Assembly (NCBI RefSeq): GCF_050753345.1
Contig: NZ_JBLZFX010000016.1
Span: 20,351 to 84,350 of the forward strand
Direction of reading: 5' to 3'
DNA length: 64,000 bases
Origin: Alkalinema pantanalense
Lineage (GTDB): Bacteria > Cyanobacteriota > Cyanobacteriia > Leptolyngbyales > Leptolyngbyaceae
Positions 7,433 through 16,945 of the stretch are shown in pieces (position 1 is the stretch's first letter; every line of letters begins with the position of its first letter). The position numbers and the translations under genes were made by a program. A model generated the notes under the pieces. That model did no database searches. It saw only the letters and a list, made by a program, of their open reading frames with translations, and had not been told where the DNA came from.

Positions 7433-9827
7433 AGGTACTTTTTTTGAGTGCAGGGATAACATACAGCCCCAGCGTTGCTATGGGTAAAAAATAAGGTAGC
7501 AGAACTGAAACTGTAATAAAGGTTTGCAGGCTCACCAAGCCATAGATACCCGCCACGATCGCGAAGTTCCTGATTTTTACAGTTCGATATTGATTGCGTT
7601 GAACTCGCCGTCGATCGACCTTGATCCAAAGCTGTCCCCCCAGTCCCGCCAGTGCAATCATCAGGAAATCGGGAATGGGAATCACCAAGCGTTGCTGTAA
7701 CAGGTGATGCACCATGTAGGCATGGGCTTCTGCCCCCGTAAAGCTTGATTTCGCAATGGCTGCGGGCACTTGGCTTGACCAATAGGCGATCGCAGCAGGG
7801 ACGGGAAAATTATCTTCGCCCCGACCGTTTAGTCCCGCCTCATCGTAACCACCGGGCGCAATAAGCACGATCGCCGGTGCTTTGTCCTCCGGTTGTAATT
7901 GCTTGTGAAACAATTGCTGGGCACTAATGGTCCGATAAACGCGATCGGGGGGAATGGAAAAATCTAAAATCGGTTGAAACCAGGACTGACCAAATTTTCG
8001 CACCCGATCGACCCACGGCGAAAACTGCTGTTGGCTCAAGAATTGCAAGCGCTCCGGTGCTCCCGTTTGACTAGCCTGCTGCGCTTGGGTGAGGCTGGCC
8101 AACGCCAACGTATAACCTAAGGGACAAATGCGATCGCAGCCCTGGGACGAGGGCAATTCCACCGTCCAGGGATAGAGAAAGGCATTGCCCTGTAAATTGG
8201 CCTCCAATTGGGCTAAGTTCGGTCGCACGCCAACGACAGTCTGCCCTTTCACGATCGCTGCAAAGACAAGCAAATTTCCCCGCTGTGTAGCCTGGGCGAT
8301 TGCCCGTTGCAGGGGCAGATCTTCCTGGGTGGGGCGATCGAGGAGGAAGTCGATGCCAATCACCTTCGGCGTTGGGGTAGCTTGACCCGATCGCGCTGCC
8401 TGTAAGCTGGGAATTTGATTGAGGACATCGCCTAAATAGCTGCGATCGATGGGATTAATCTTACGGGCATCCAAACCCCGATCGCGGATCGACGCCTCAT
8501 CAATTTGCACTAACAACGTCGGTGGTAACGCTACGGGAATTTGCTGGGTAACGTTGCGGTAAATTGCTTGAAGACCTAACCGACTATCCAACAGCAAATC
8601 CTGGACAGGGACAATTACACTCAAACCCGCGATCGCGGTCAATGCCACTGCTTGCTTCCGACTGGGCAGCCAAGGGGCAATGCGATGCCGCCAGCCTGTG
8701 GGTGTTAAGCGAAACAGAGGAACTTCGGGATGACGAAACAGGGACGGAATCAGGTAAGCGGATGGATAATGCAACGTGCGATCGTTTTCCCGTTTCAGAA
8801 ATTCGCAGGCCGCACAAAGCGCTTCGTGCACATTGGCGAACTGTTCCAATTGCCGCATAAATTCCGTGAAAAATAACTGCGCTACCTGGTTATGGATGGG
8901 TTCCCGCATGATGGCGACTTGGCTCAATCCCAAATCAACTAGGGCATTGGCAATGCGCAGTCCTTTGCAGGAATTGAAAATAGCAAATTGCAGTCCGGTA
9001 GCTTTCGCTTGCAACAGGTGGGGCGCAATTTCCTGCACCAAAATCGACTGTCCCGGCGCGATCGCGAGTTCGCCGCCAGTGTAGGTGGTTTCGTCGCTGT
9101 GCCCTGCGAAAAAAATTACATCCCAACCCAGCGGATCGGTAATGGCTTGAATAATTTCGGTTTTTAAGTCGGTAACCGGTCGATCGGGCTGTCCCCCCAC
9201 AAAGCTCACCGCCAGGTTTTTCAGCGCAGCGACCTCCGCCTGAAAATCTAATCCCGTACTGTCTCCCAAAATGGCTAAAATTCGCGCTTGACCTTTGCGG
9301 CGGGTCTGTCCCGGTTCATGGCGCAGATTGGTCGGTGTGCGGGCAAAGCGAATGGTTTTGCGACTGCCAAATTCAGTGCCAATGTTCCAGGTTTCCCAGG
9401 GTAAATATTCCAGTTCGATCGGTTTGCAGGTGATGAAAACATCAACAACATTGCCTTCCGCTTGGGCAATGGTCGATCGAACGGGTAGTAGTTCACTACT
9501 GTTAAGCCATTGGTGAAACTGGCGTAACCACTGGTCTTCCGCATCGACTAACGTTTTGCGGCGATCTTTAGCTGCCCCCGCCAGACTTCCACTACTTTGC
9601 ACCCGTGCCCGCAGTCTCGAGGGCTTATCGGATTCCGGCAGAGCGGATGATCGATCGACAACCGGGGCTTGCCAATGGGAGTAGTAGTCGAGGTAGGCGT
9701 TGTGCCAAGTTTGGTAGAGCGCTGTCAAGGATTCTGGATAGTCAACCTCCACCATCAATTGCTGACCCTGACCCCAGCCCAGTTCAAAAATACAAGTTTC
9801 TTTAACGCGAAAGATTTTAAGACGCAT
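7416..9827 (-). CDS. CHAT protease domain fused to a CHASE2 sensor domain
   Basis: An 803-residue membrane protein. About residues 60-395 form a CHAT domain (caspase-clan peptidase) with His243 in FFAGHSD and Cys287 in FNSCKGL, the expected dyad. A hydrophobic segment (about 405-427) precedes a CHASE2 domain (about 430-700), recognised by VQIDEASI, VIGIDFLLD and the P-L-G-Y...LASL pattern. CHASE2 is an extracytoplasmic sensor. Three membrane segments close the protein (about 715-795). The likely topology is a cytoplasmic protease, an external sensor and a membrane bundle. It sits in a run with a sigma-like factor, DUF1822 and an exported caspase. The ligand and the protease substrate are unknown. 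Confidence 0.9.
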   Translation of the reverse strand: MRLKIFRVKETCIFELGWGQGQQLMVEVDYPESLTALYQTWHNAYLDYYSHWQAPVVDRSSALPESDKPSRLRARVQSSGSLAGAAKDRRKTLVDAEDQWLRQFHQWLNSSELLPVRSTIAQAEGNVVDVFITCKPIELEYLPWETWNIGTEFGSRKTIRFARTPTNLRHEPGQTRRKGQARILAILGDSTGLDFQAEVAALKNLAVSFVGGQPDRPVTDLKTEIIQAITDPLGWDVIFFAGHSDETTYTGGELAIAPGQSILVQEIAPHLLQAKATGLQFAIFNSCKGLRIANALVDLGLSQVAIMREPIHNQVAQLFFTEFMRQLEQFANVHEALCAACEFLKRENDRTLHYPSAYLIPSLFRHPEVPLFRLTPTGWRHRIAPWLPSRKQAVALTAIAGLSVIVPVQDLLLDSRLGLQAIYRNVTQQIPVALPPTLLVQIDEASIRDRGLDARKINPIDRSYLGDVLNQIPSLQAARSGQATPTPKVIGIDFLLDRPTQEDLPLQRAIAQATQRGNLLVFAAIVKGQTVVGVRPNLAQLEANLQGNAFLYPWTVELPSSQGCDRICPLGYTLALASLTQAQQASQTGAPERLQFLSQQQFSPWVDRVRKFGQSWFQPILDFSIPPDRVYRTISAQQLFHKQLQPEDKAPAIVLIAPGGYDEAGLNGRGEDNFPVPAAIAYWSSQVPAAIAKSSFTGAEAHAYMVHHLLQQRLVIPIPDFLMIALAGLGGQLWIKVDRRRVQRNQYRTVKIRNFAIVAGIYGLVSLQTFITVSVLLPYFLPIATLGLYVIPALKKSTYDSSF

Positions 9828-9905
9828 GGGACGCAGTAACCAGGGAGCAGTGATTCAAACCGTTATTCAATAACTAAGAGGCACCCTCGGGAACTTGCAA
9901 TTTAG

Positions 9906-11075
9906 CTAGTTCGGTTGGAAGGCAAATTGCGGTAGGATTTCGACCTGGCCATTGGGCAAGACGATCGACACGGTGAAGGCTTCCTCATAGGTACCAATCA
10001 CCTGGGCAAACAGGTAGGCATCTTGACTAGCCGGATCAAAGGTTTGTTCAACCAAAATGCCCGTCGGATCGCTAATTTGTAACGTGACACCTGCGGGAAG
10101 CCGATCGGCCTGCGCCCCCAACACCACCAGCAACGACCATTCCGGTTCTGGCCCCTCCACCGTGCCCGTAATGGCATACAGCCGCAGCGGCGCATCGGCA
10201 AGTGAGAGATCCTGATAGCCACCCCGCGCGTTAACGGGAATTTGGGTACCCTGCCGCTCCAAGGATTGCAGTAGCCGTGCCAGTTCCATTGCCGACGTTT
10301 CCCCCGATCGCATTGCCCCCGCCGTTGCTAGGGCATTGGGCGGCAACAAGACCCAAGCCAATTCCTCCGCCACCTGATCCAACTGCCCCTGCAACCAACG
10401 GCCCACATTCATCACCGATCGTGAGGCCGATCGCGACAGATCTTGGGCTGCTTCAGTAACCCGTTGCGGTACTGACTGCAAGACCGACTGCGGCACCGAT
10501 GCCTGACTTGTCACGGGGAACATCGCGGGATCGGCACAGCGTAGATTGAGCAACAGGTGGCCTGGATCGCGATCGCAGGCCGCCAAGGCCAACTCATAGG
10601 CTCCCGACGTATCCGCTGTTTGTCCTGCGAGTTGTGCTTGCAGATCTGCCTGGGCAATAAACCCCGTCACCCAAGCCTGATTCTGCTCCTCCATGACTTG
10701 CACGAGGACGTAAAAATGAGCAGGATCCGTGAGTAGCACACCGGGTACCATCACCGTTTCCTCATCCACGCTGGTCATGGGTAACGACTGCACCCGAAAA
10801 CCCTGGATTTGCACCGCACTGGTAGTAGAGCTGTTAGTAGAGCTGCTAGTGGAGCGGCTGGCCGATGGGCGGGGCTGCAACCCCCGATCGCTCAGCCAAG
10901 TTTGCAAGCTGACCTGGGCCAATGCTTCTAAGTAGACGGCCCATTGTTGAGCTAAGGGAGCCTGTTGACTGGCCTGCAATGCCTGCTGGATTTGCTGATC
11001 CGTCAATTCGATCGCATCCAGGGATAACGGTTCCAGTTCAAACAAATCCGGGGTATCGATTAAAAAGTTCGTCAT
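9906..11075 (-). CDS. DUF1822 family protein
   Basis: A cyanobacterial DUF1822 protein of about 389 residues; function unknown. The N-terminal IDTPDLFELEPLSLDAIEL and the segment AQQWAVYLEALAQVSLQTWL are typical of the family. A Ser/Thr-rich linker (about residues 85-95) is encoded by three 12-bp tandem units (10823-10858). The frame opens 12 codons upstream, but the ATG at 11075 places the start at the conserved MTNFLIDTPD. DUF1822 genes are commonly found next to a sigma-like gene and CHASE2/CHAT genes, exactly as here, with gaps of 154 bp upstream and 78 bp downstream on the same strand. A regulatory or scaffold role in that system is inference. Confidence 0.85.
   Translation of the reverse strand: MTNFLIDTPDLFELEPLSLDAIELTDQQIQQALQASQQAPLAQQWAVYLEALAQVSLQTWLSDRGLQPRPSASRSTSSSTNSSTTSAVQIQGFRVQSLPMTSVDEETVMVPGVLLTDPAHFYVLVQVMEEQNQAWVTGFIAQADLQAQLAGQTADTSGAYELALAACDRDPGHLLLNLRCADPAMFPVTSQASVPQSVLQSVPQRVTEAAQDLSRSASRSVMNVGRWLQGQLDQVAEELAWVLLPPNALATAGAMRSGETSAMELARLLQSLERQGTQIPVNARGGYQDLSLADAPLRLYAITGTVEGPEPEWSLLVVLGAQADRLPAGVTLQISDPTGILVEQTFDPASQDAYLFAQVIGTYEEAFTVSIVLPNGQVEILPQFAFQPN
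10823..10858 (-). repeat. 12-bp tandem repeat inside the DUF1822 gene
   Basis: Three 12-bp units (10823-10834, 10835-10846, 10847-10858), the first two differing only at the last base, coding an S-S/T-T/N-S type linker. Confidence 0.85.
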
Positions 11076-11229
11076 AGCCTTTAGCGCGGTGAGAGGATCT
11101 GCAAGATGCAAGGTAGAAGTGCCAGATTAGAAATTGTCCTGACTGGTGTTGTATAGATTTGGCGTTGGGGGGACTTATTCAATTCCCGATCGCAATTTCC
11201 AGATTTTAAGACCCAAATTTTCAGCAGGA

Positions 11230-12660
11230 TTAGCGGGACGGCCCGATCGGTTGCAATTCATCCAAATGCTGACAGAGGGTTTTCGCAAAGAGACTCCCGC
11301 TGGCATAGTCCTGCACATAGTCCTTCGGGGTTTGGGCTTGGGCAGCGGCCTCTTCCATCAGCTTGTCAATCTGCTCATTCAGCGCCTCCGCAATCTTGCG
11401 ATCGAGGGCTTGGATTTCCTCCGGGGTAACGTATTGCGCCGCCTTCTCCAGCACAAACTCCTGTAGCCGATTCAGTAAAGCATGGCGAATATCCTCCCGC
11501 AGTGCCTTGAGGTTCAGCAACCGCGTCACTTGGTACTGAGCTTGTAGCCCCACCTGCTTGGCAATCTCCGTCATGGATAACCCCTTGCAGTGGAATAATT
11601 GCAGGGCTTGCAGAAAATAGGCCGATTTGGGCGCTTTTAGCCGAGTGGTGCGATCGGCCACGACCTGCTGCATGGCCGCCTGTAGGCTCGTGGTAAAGCC
11701 TTGGCGATAGACCTGCAAAAATTGCCGCGCACCGCTTTCCTCCTCCGGCGGCTTATCAGCAATGCGATCGGCCAGGGTGAAATTCTCTCCTTCGTCCAGC
11801 GAACTGGTTTTCAAGGATCCACCCTTCGCCCAAACGCGATATTGTCGGATGCGATCGGCAATCATCCGCAACTGTCGCAGCACCGCCGCCGGGGTCAGGT
11901 CAAGCTGTTCGGTTTGCAACCACTGCGCCATCTCCTGCAATTGCTCATCTGTCGGTTGGGGACAGGAGCCCTTCACCCCCGCTTGCCGTTGTTGCAGGCG
12001 ATCGCGGCGATAGACGGCATGGTAGCTTTCCAAGATTCGCTGGGCCTGTTGGATTTCCCCCGGTGTCAACGGCTGATAGGACGACAGAATATGTTCTAGC
12101 TTTTTGGGCGTGGTGTCGTTGAGGATGGCCCAATCGCTCAGGAGATAGACCCCGCATTCTAATAGGAAGCGATTCAGTTCCCGGTGGTGCTTCACCAAGC
12201 GCACCGTCCAAGTGCTGAGGCTGCCCCGACGCGGATCGAAACTCTCTAGAATCTGTTTGGACAGCGGTTTGTAGGCCCGAGGCTGGGTGCTGCCATCATC
12301 ATCCAACACAAAGGGAAACAAATCGGTACGCCGAAACCCATGGTTCTCACCAAACTGCATTTCCAGTTGAATGCAAACCTGCTCAATTTGGTTGGAGATG
12401 AACGATCGGAGGCTGAGTTCTGCCAGTTGGCTACCTTGCCCAGATTGGGCAGATTCCCCAGATTGGCTAGCTTGGCCCGTCGAGCCTGCATCCTGCATCC
12501 AATCCATCAGTTGTTGTTGGATAGACAGGTTATTCACGGAATCTGTAATCTCAGGAAAGTGCGACAGGATAAACGCCTTCACCGCTGGCAATTCTTGGGC
12601 ACGGCTGCGACCCGTATTGTCCAGTTTGACGAGTTTCCAATAACGAGAAGCAGTACTCAT
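11230..12660 (-). CDS. Sigma-70-like regulator, first gene of the CHAT/caspase operon
   Basis: The middle of the protein carries a sigma region 2-like segment (FDPRRGSLSTW followed by a basic helix), and about residues 365-410 carry a helix-turn-helix like region 4 (LSMTEIAKQVGL). The family is a divergent sigma-factor-like group found in cyanobacteria next to DUF1822 and CHAT genes. It is larger (476 residues) than an ECF sigma factor and has a long helical C-terminus. The frame opens at 12702, but the ATG at 12660 (MSTASRYW) has a GAG-containing purine stretch just upstream and gives the usual N-terminus. It could recruit RNA polymerase to its own operon or act as a DNA-binding regulator; neither is shown. 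A 22-residue segment rich in Gln/Ser/Gly near residue 65 is repetitive. Confidence 0.65.
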   Translation of the reverse strand: MSTASRYWKLVKLDNTGRSRAQELPAVKAFILSHFPEITDSVNNLSIQQQLMDWMQDAGSTGQASQSGESAQSGQGSQLAELSLRSFISNQIEQVCIQLEMQFGENHGFRRTDLFPFVLDDDGSTQPRAYKPLSKQILESFDPRRGSLSTWTVRLVKHHRELNRFLLECGVYLLSDWAILNDTTPKKLEHILSSYQPLTPGEIQQAQRILESYHAVYRRDRLQQRQAGVKGSCPQPTDEQLQEMAQWLQTEQLDLTPAAVLRQLRMIADRIRQYRVWAKGGSLKTSSLDEGENFTLADRIADKPPEEESGARQFLQVYRQGFTTSLQAAMQQVVADRTTRLKAPKSAYFLQALQLFHCKGLSMTEIAKQVGLQAQYQVTRLLNLKALREDIRHALLNRLQEFVLEKAAQYVTPEEIQALDRKIAEALNEQIDKLMEEAAAQAQTPKDYVQDYASGSLFAKTLCQHLDELQPIGPSR

Positions 12661-13033
12661 ATCTCTGTGCGATCGTCCCAATGTTTGAAGTGCTGTTGCC
12701 AATGGTTTACTTCGATTAAGTTTGATTATTTTTAATGAACCTTACCTGTAAATAACTGGGTACTTGGAAGGTCTGAAGCAGACGGATACCAAGGTCGTGA
12801 CTGAATGGGTCGATTCTAACTTGCCTCATTCTTAGATTAGGCATGATTTGGAAAGTCTGCCAAGCACATAGAAGCCTACCAGCACCTAAGCCAGTAGGCT
12901 TATTGGGCTGAGGTATAGCAATTTGCAATTGTAGAGCTTGCAAAAAAGGAATATCTGACTACAAAATTTCTGGCAAAAGTTGGTCAATACTTAAACTAGG
13001 ATAGTTTTAGCTAAATTGAATTCTCTTAGCGCT
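12661..13033. other. Divergent intergenic region, likely promoters
   Basis: About 370 bp between the divergent sigma-like gene and the small recombinase-domain gene. It should contain both promoters. Apart from the inverted repeat at 12872-12901, I see no gene or RNA here. Confidence 0.4.
12872..12901. repeat. 8-bp perfect inverted repeat (hairpin)
   Basis: AAGCCTAC (12872-12879) and GTAGGCTT (12894-12901) are perfect reverse complements separated by 14 bases. There is no T-run on either side, so it is not a standard terminator. It lies between two divergent genes and could be an operator or an RNA hairpin in a leader; this is a guess. Confidence 0.35.
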
Positions 13034-13387
13034 ATGAACGCTCACCAGTTTCAACGCCATCCAGTTTGGGAGCGACTCAATCAAGGCCGCCAAGCCAAGG
13101 CGGCTAAAGGGGGATATGCAGGGTATGGTGCGCCCGCCTTTGGTCAGCAGTCGATCGATGGTGAACTTGTCGAAAATCCCAATGAACAAGAAATTATCGA
13201 ACTGATTCGCCGTCACCATAAATCCGGTAAGTCCCTGCAACAAATTGCCGATTGGTTAAACAGCAAAGGGTACACCACAAAACGTGGACAACAGTGGCGG
13301 CGAGTCTCTGTGAAGCGAGTTTTAGACCGTTTATACGGTAGAACGCCCCGGCTATCTGGCGAAGAGACTCCTCTGGATGAAGACTGA
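13034..13387 (+). CDS. Small stand-alone recombinase-domain protein
   Basis: A protein of 117 residues. The segment KAAKGGYAGYGAPAFG, followed by a helix with LIRRHHKSGKSLQQIADWLNSKG and TTKRGQQWRRVSVKRVL, matches the DNA-binding Recombinase domain (PF07508-like) that follows the catalytic domain in large serine recombinases. The catalytic resolvase domain with its Ser nucleophile is absent, so it cannot recombine DNA on its own. It may be a domesticated DNA-binding protein or a remnant. The short size, intact frame and acidic tail argue for a maintained small protein. The ATG at 13034 is preferred over the TTG at 13016. The neighbours do not look like a mobile element. Confidence 0.65.
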   Translation: MNAHQFQRHPVWERLNQGRQAKAAKGGYAGYGAPAFGQQSIDGELVENPNEQEIIELIRRHHKSGKSLQQIADWLNSKGYTTKRGQQWRRVSVKRVLDRLYGRTPRLSGEETPLDED

Positions 13388-13651
13388 TTGATTGTATTCA
13401 TCTGATGGCATTCACCTAATTGCCAGGGCTGCGATTAATAACAGCTATCAAAATACTCACATACCGCCGACGTTGACAGAACATACATTTACAGAATAAA
13501 AGTACTACTGACCTCGATCGAGTAATCACAGTTTTAGAGGATCCAGGATTTCTAACGGGGGATGGTGATCGGAGGTGTAGGCATCAGTCGATCGAGTCTA
13601 GTCGATCGGTTTTAGCCGATAATATCCAGAGCCTTTTATGGATGACTGGCC

Positions 13652-15160
13652 ATGCACACCTTTTGGCAATCCTTTACGCTACAGACCCTGCCGCTCTATC
13701 AGTGGCGGTCTTCTAGCTACCTCTACCAACTGGTGGGACTCCTGCAAGCTTGGCGATCGGGGAGTTGGCTCTTGCAGCAGGGAGATCTGATCGCCTTGGG
13801 GCTGTTGGGCGTCCTCTTCGGCCTTGCACCCTATGTCTCCACCACCCTGATTTCTGTTTTCCTAGTGGCCTGCATTGGCTTTTGGGCGCTGCTAACGATT
13901 TCTGACCCGCGTGAAAAAACGGGTTGGGGCTTCACGCCGATTCACCTGACGTTGCTGCTGTATTGGGGGATCTCCGTCATTGCGACAGGGTTGTCCCCCG
14001 TCCGCATGGCCGCGATCGAAGGCTTAGCTAAACTGACACTCTATTTACTGACCTTTGTGGTGATGGCGCGGGTGCTGCGAATTCCTCGCCTGCGATCGTG
14101 GTTGATTGGGATTTACCTGCACACAGCGCTCCTCGTTAGTTGCTACGGCATTCGTCAGTGGATTTTTGGTGCACCGCCCCTCGCCACTTGGTCGGATCCC
14201 GAATCGGAAATGGGTAACTTTACCCGCGTCTACAGTTTTTTGGGCAATCCCAACCTACTGGCGAGCTATCTAATCCCAGCAGTCGCCTACAGTCTCATGG
14301 CTATTTTTGTCTGGCGCGGTAAATTACCCAAAGCCCTCGCCGCTGTCATGGCGATCGTCAATACCCTGTCCCTAGTCTTTACCTTTAGCCGAGGCGGCTG
14401 GATCGGTCTAGTGCTCTCCCTGATTGTCATGGGTTTGCTTGTGGGATTTTGGCTGAATCTCTACCGCAAAAAGTGGGTGTTGCCTGCGGTTCTGGGCGGT
14501 ATGGGTGGTTTTATTTTGCTGAGTGTGCTGTTTGTTCCGCCCGTGCGATCGCGGGTCATGAGCATGTTCATCGGTCGGGGCGATAGCAGTAATAACTTCC
14601 GGCTGAATGTGTGGACTTCAGTGGTGGAAATGATCAAGGCTCGTCCGATTTTGGGCATTGGGCCGGGAAATGACGCCTTCAACAAAATCTATCCCCTCTA
14701 TGCTCGATCGCGGTTTACGGCGCTGAGTGCCTATTCCATCCCGTTAGAAATTTGCGTAGAAACGGGCTTGATTGGTCTGTTCAGCTTCCTGTGGTTTCTG
14801 TCGGTGACCTTTACCCAAGGTGTTGTGCAACTGCGACGGTTGCGGGATAGCTTGAATACCGATGGCTTCTGGTTGATTGGAGCCGTGGGCAGCATGGTGG
14901 GGCTGCTGGGGCAAGGGCTGGTGGATACGGTGTGGTATCGTCCCCAGGTCAATATGCTGTGGTGGTTGGCGGTCGCCATTATTGCCAGCTTTTATACCGC
15001 CCAGTCCGTCGCCACTTCAGATTCAACCCCAGATCCAACCCCAGATCTAACCTGGAATGAAATTAAACCGGGCCAACGTGCTTTTGCGGCCAGTATGTTT
15101 GGTGATGACTTGTCCCTTGAAGGGACTAGCGAGGGACCCAGTGGTGATGACCGATCGTAG
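13652..15160 (+). CDS. ictB: IctB-family membrane protein (O-antigen ligase-like fold)
   Basis: A 502-residue polytopic protein with about ten hydrophobic segments, the FSRGGWIG loop and the GIGPGNDAF motif typical of the IctB/O-antigen ligase (Wzy_C) family. IctB was named as a putative inorganic carbon transporter in Synechococcus, but a direct transport function was later disputed; an O-antigen ligase or polymerase-like role remains possible. The N-terminal part (tryptophan-rich, QWRSSSYLYQLVGLL) matches cyanobacterial IctB. A hydrophilic C-terminal tail (about residues 450-502) contains a 12-bp tandem repeat coding S/D-T-P-D-P. The ATG at 13652 is the start. It lies 264 bp after the recombinase-domain gene and has no partner genes beside it. 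Confidence 0.85.
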   Translation: MHTFWQSFTLQTLPLYQWRSSSYLYQLVGLLQAWRSGSWLLQQGDLIALGLLGVLFGLAPYVSTTLISVFLVACIGFWALLTISDPREKTGWGFTPIHLTLLLYWGISVIATGLSPVRMAAIEGLAKLTLYLLTFVVMARVLRIPRLRSWLIGIYLHTALLVSCYGIRQWIFGAPPLATWSDPESEMGNFTRVYSFLGNPNLLASYLIPAVAYSLMAIFVWRGKLPKALAAVMAIVNTLSLVFTFSRGGWIGLVLSLIVMGLLVGFWLNLYRKKWVLPAVLGGMGGFILLSVLFVPPVRSRVMSMFIGRGDSSNNFRLNVWTSVVEMIKARPILGIGPGNDAFNKIYPLYARSRFTALSAYSIPLEICVETGLIGLFSFLWFLSVTFTQGVVQLRRLRDSLNTDGFWLIGAVGSMVGLLGQGLVDTVWYRPQVNMLWWLAVAIIASFYTAQSVATSDSTPDPTPDLTWNEIKPGQRAFAASMFGDDLSLEGTSEGPSGDDRS

Positions 15161-15466
15161 ACTCAGCCCGATCGCCCCAAACATCCGTCTGCGTCATAAT
15201 TTGCTGACGAATTCCAGGAATATCTACGGATTCAACTGAGATTCAATTTATACAGTCTTTATAAATATCCCAGCGGTCGTATCTGGGTTAGCCGGATTGC
15301 TTGGTTAGCTAGAACACCTACGATCGCTGGTTTTTTAGTTTTTGATCCCCATCGTGTTGGGTTAATCGTCAATATCGGTTGCACCTTAGTCATATTTTCA
15401 CAGTGACAGTTCGCCCCAGTCTCCGTGAAATCTTTTAATCTGGGGAAAAAGCGTTCGGTGTTATCT
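15161..15466. other. Intergenic region upstream of the invertase gene
   Basis: About 300 bp. No gene, RNA or clear terminator recognised. The invertase frame is open in the last 40 bases (from the GTG at 15425), so part of this may be translated. Confidence 0.35.
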
Positions 15467-16945
15467 ATGTCCCGTGCTCGCCTGGATGAAGCTGCCATTG
15501 TCCAAATGGCCCAGAAGTTGCTCTATGAGCAAGCGATGATTACTTTGGATGGCCAATGGATTGGTGCGGTGGCAGCCATTCCCAAACAATCTCGTAAGCA
15601 ACCAGTTCAGCCAGAACTCAACTACGGAGAAATTTTTATTCGGGACAATGTGCCGGTCATGGCGTATTTTCTGACTCAGGGGAAATATGAGCCGGTGCGC
15701 CATTTTTTGCTGACCTGTCTGCGCTTGCAGAGCCAAGAAATTCAAACCCGTGGTATTTTTCCCACCAGTTTTTTGGAACAGGATGGCCACGTTGTTGCAG
15801 ATTATGGCCAGCGGGCGATCGGTCGGGTTGTGTCTGTAGATGCGACGTTGTGGTGGGTGATTTTAGCCTACATGTATGTGCGAGCCAGCGGCGATCGGGA
15901 TTTTGCGAGTCAGGCCAGTGTTCAGAGCGGGATTCAGCAATTTCTGGATCTTATTTTGCGGCCTTCGTTTCGCAAAGCGCCTACGCTGTATGTTCCGGAT
16001 GGTGCCTTCATGATCGATCGTCCGTTGGATGTTTGGGGTGCACCCTTGGAAATTCAGGTGTTGCTCTATGGAGCGTTGCACAGTGCGGCGGGGTTGATGC
16101 AAATTGGCTCAGAATCCATCCACTCCCAAGCCTCTGGTACTCAAGATCCGAATCAGCGTGCTAAATCAAAATCCTATTTATTCCAAACGCCGCACTCCGT
16201 TCACCACTGTTTGGAATATGCCCATCGATTACGACAGTATCTGCTCAAGCATTACTGGGTCACGAGTAAAACGGTGCAGGTTCTCAGACGCCGACCCACA
16301 GAGCAATATGGGGTGGAAATTCAGAATGAATATAATATTCACACTGAAACGATTCCCCACTGGTTGCAGGATTGGATGGGGCCTCGGGGGGGATATTTGA
16401 TTGGGAATATTCGGACGGGGCGTCCTGATTTTCGCTTTTTCACCTTGGGAAATTGTCTCGGTGCAATTTTCGATGTCATTTCGGTCAAACAACAGCAGGC
16501 ACTCTTCCGCTTGGTGGTGCAAAACCAACATGATTTAGTCGCCCACATGCCCCTACGAATTTGTCATCCTCCCCTTGTTGAGGAAGATTGGCGCAATAAA
16601 ACAGGCTACGATCGCAAAAACTTGCCTTGGTGCTATCACAATGCGGGGCATTGGCCTTGTTTGATGTGGTTTTTGGCAATGGCGATGTTGCGTCGGCACC
16701 ACCCGGAGGATTTGGCGATCGAGGTGCGGCAGTTATTAGAGGTGAGTTATCAACTGATGCTGCGGCAGTTACCCCAACAGAAGTGGGCAGAATACTTCGA
16801 TGGCCCAACCGGGAATTGGATCGGGCAACAGGCTCGAATCAATCAAACTTGGACGATCGTGGGCTTTTTACTGATGCACCATTTGCTGCGGGTGAACGGC
16901 CAAGATGCCCATTTGCTGGATGTGCATTACGACACGAAGTTGTAA
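15467..16945 (+). CDS. Alkaline/neutral invertase, glycoside hydrolase family 100
   Basis: The enzyme splits sucrose into glucose and fructose in the cytoplasm. Family signatures are NYGEIFIRDNVPVMAYFL near the N-terminus, SVDATLWWVILAYMY (containing the likely catalytic Asp), the Asp-Gly-Arg-like IRTGRPDFRFFTLGN, and EDWRNKTGYDRKNLPWCYHNAGHWP near the C-terminus (containing the catalytic Glu region). At about 492 residues the length is normal for cyanobacterial GH100 enzymes. The frame also opens at GTG 15425; neither start has a convincing ribosome binding site and I chose the ATG. It has no sucrose-synthesis genes beside it. Confidence 0.9.
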   Translation: MSRARLDEAAIVQMAQKLLYEQAMITLDGQWIGAVAAIPKQSRKQPVQPELNYGEIFIRDNVPVMAYFLTQGKYEPVRHFLLTCLRLQSQEIQTRGIFPTSFLEQDGHVVADYGQRAIGRVVSVDATLWWVILAYMYVRASGDRDFASQASVQSGIQQFLDLILRPSFRKAPTLYVPDGAFMIDRPLDVWGAPLEIQVLLYGALHSAAGLMQIGSESIHSQASGTQDPNQRAKSKSYLFQTPHSVHHCLEYAHRLRQYLLKHYWVTSKTVQVLRRRPTEQYGVEIQNEYNIHTETIPHWLQDWMGPRGGYLIGNIRTGRPDFRFFTLGNCLGAIFDVISVKQQQALFRLVVQNQHDLVAHMPLRICHPPLVEEDWRNKTGYDRKNLPWCYHNAGHWPCLMWFLAMAMLRRHHPEDLAIEVRQLLEVSYQLMLRQLPQQKWAEYFDGPTGNWIGQQARINQTWTIVGFLLMHHLLRVNGQDAHLLDVHYDTKL

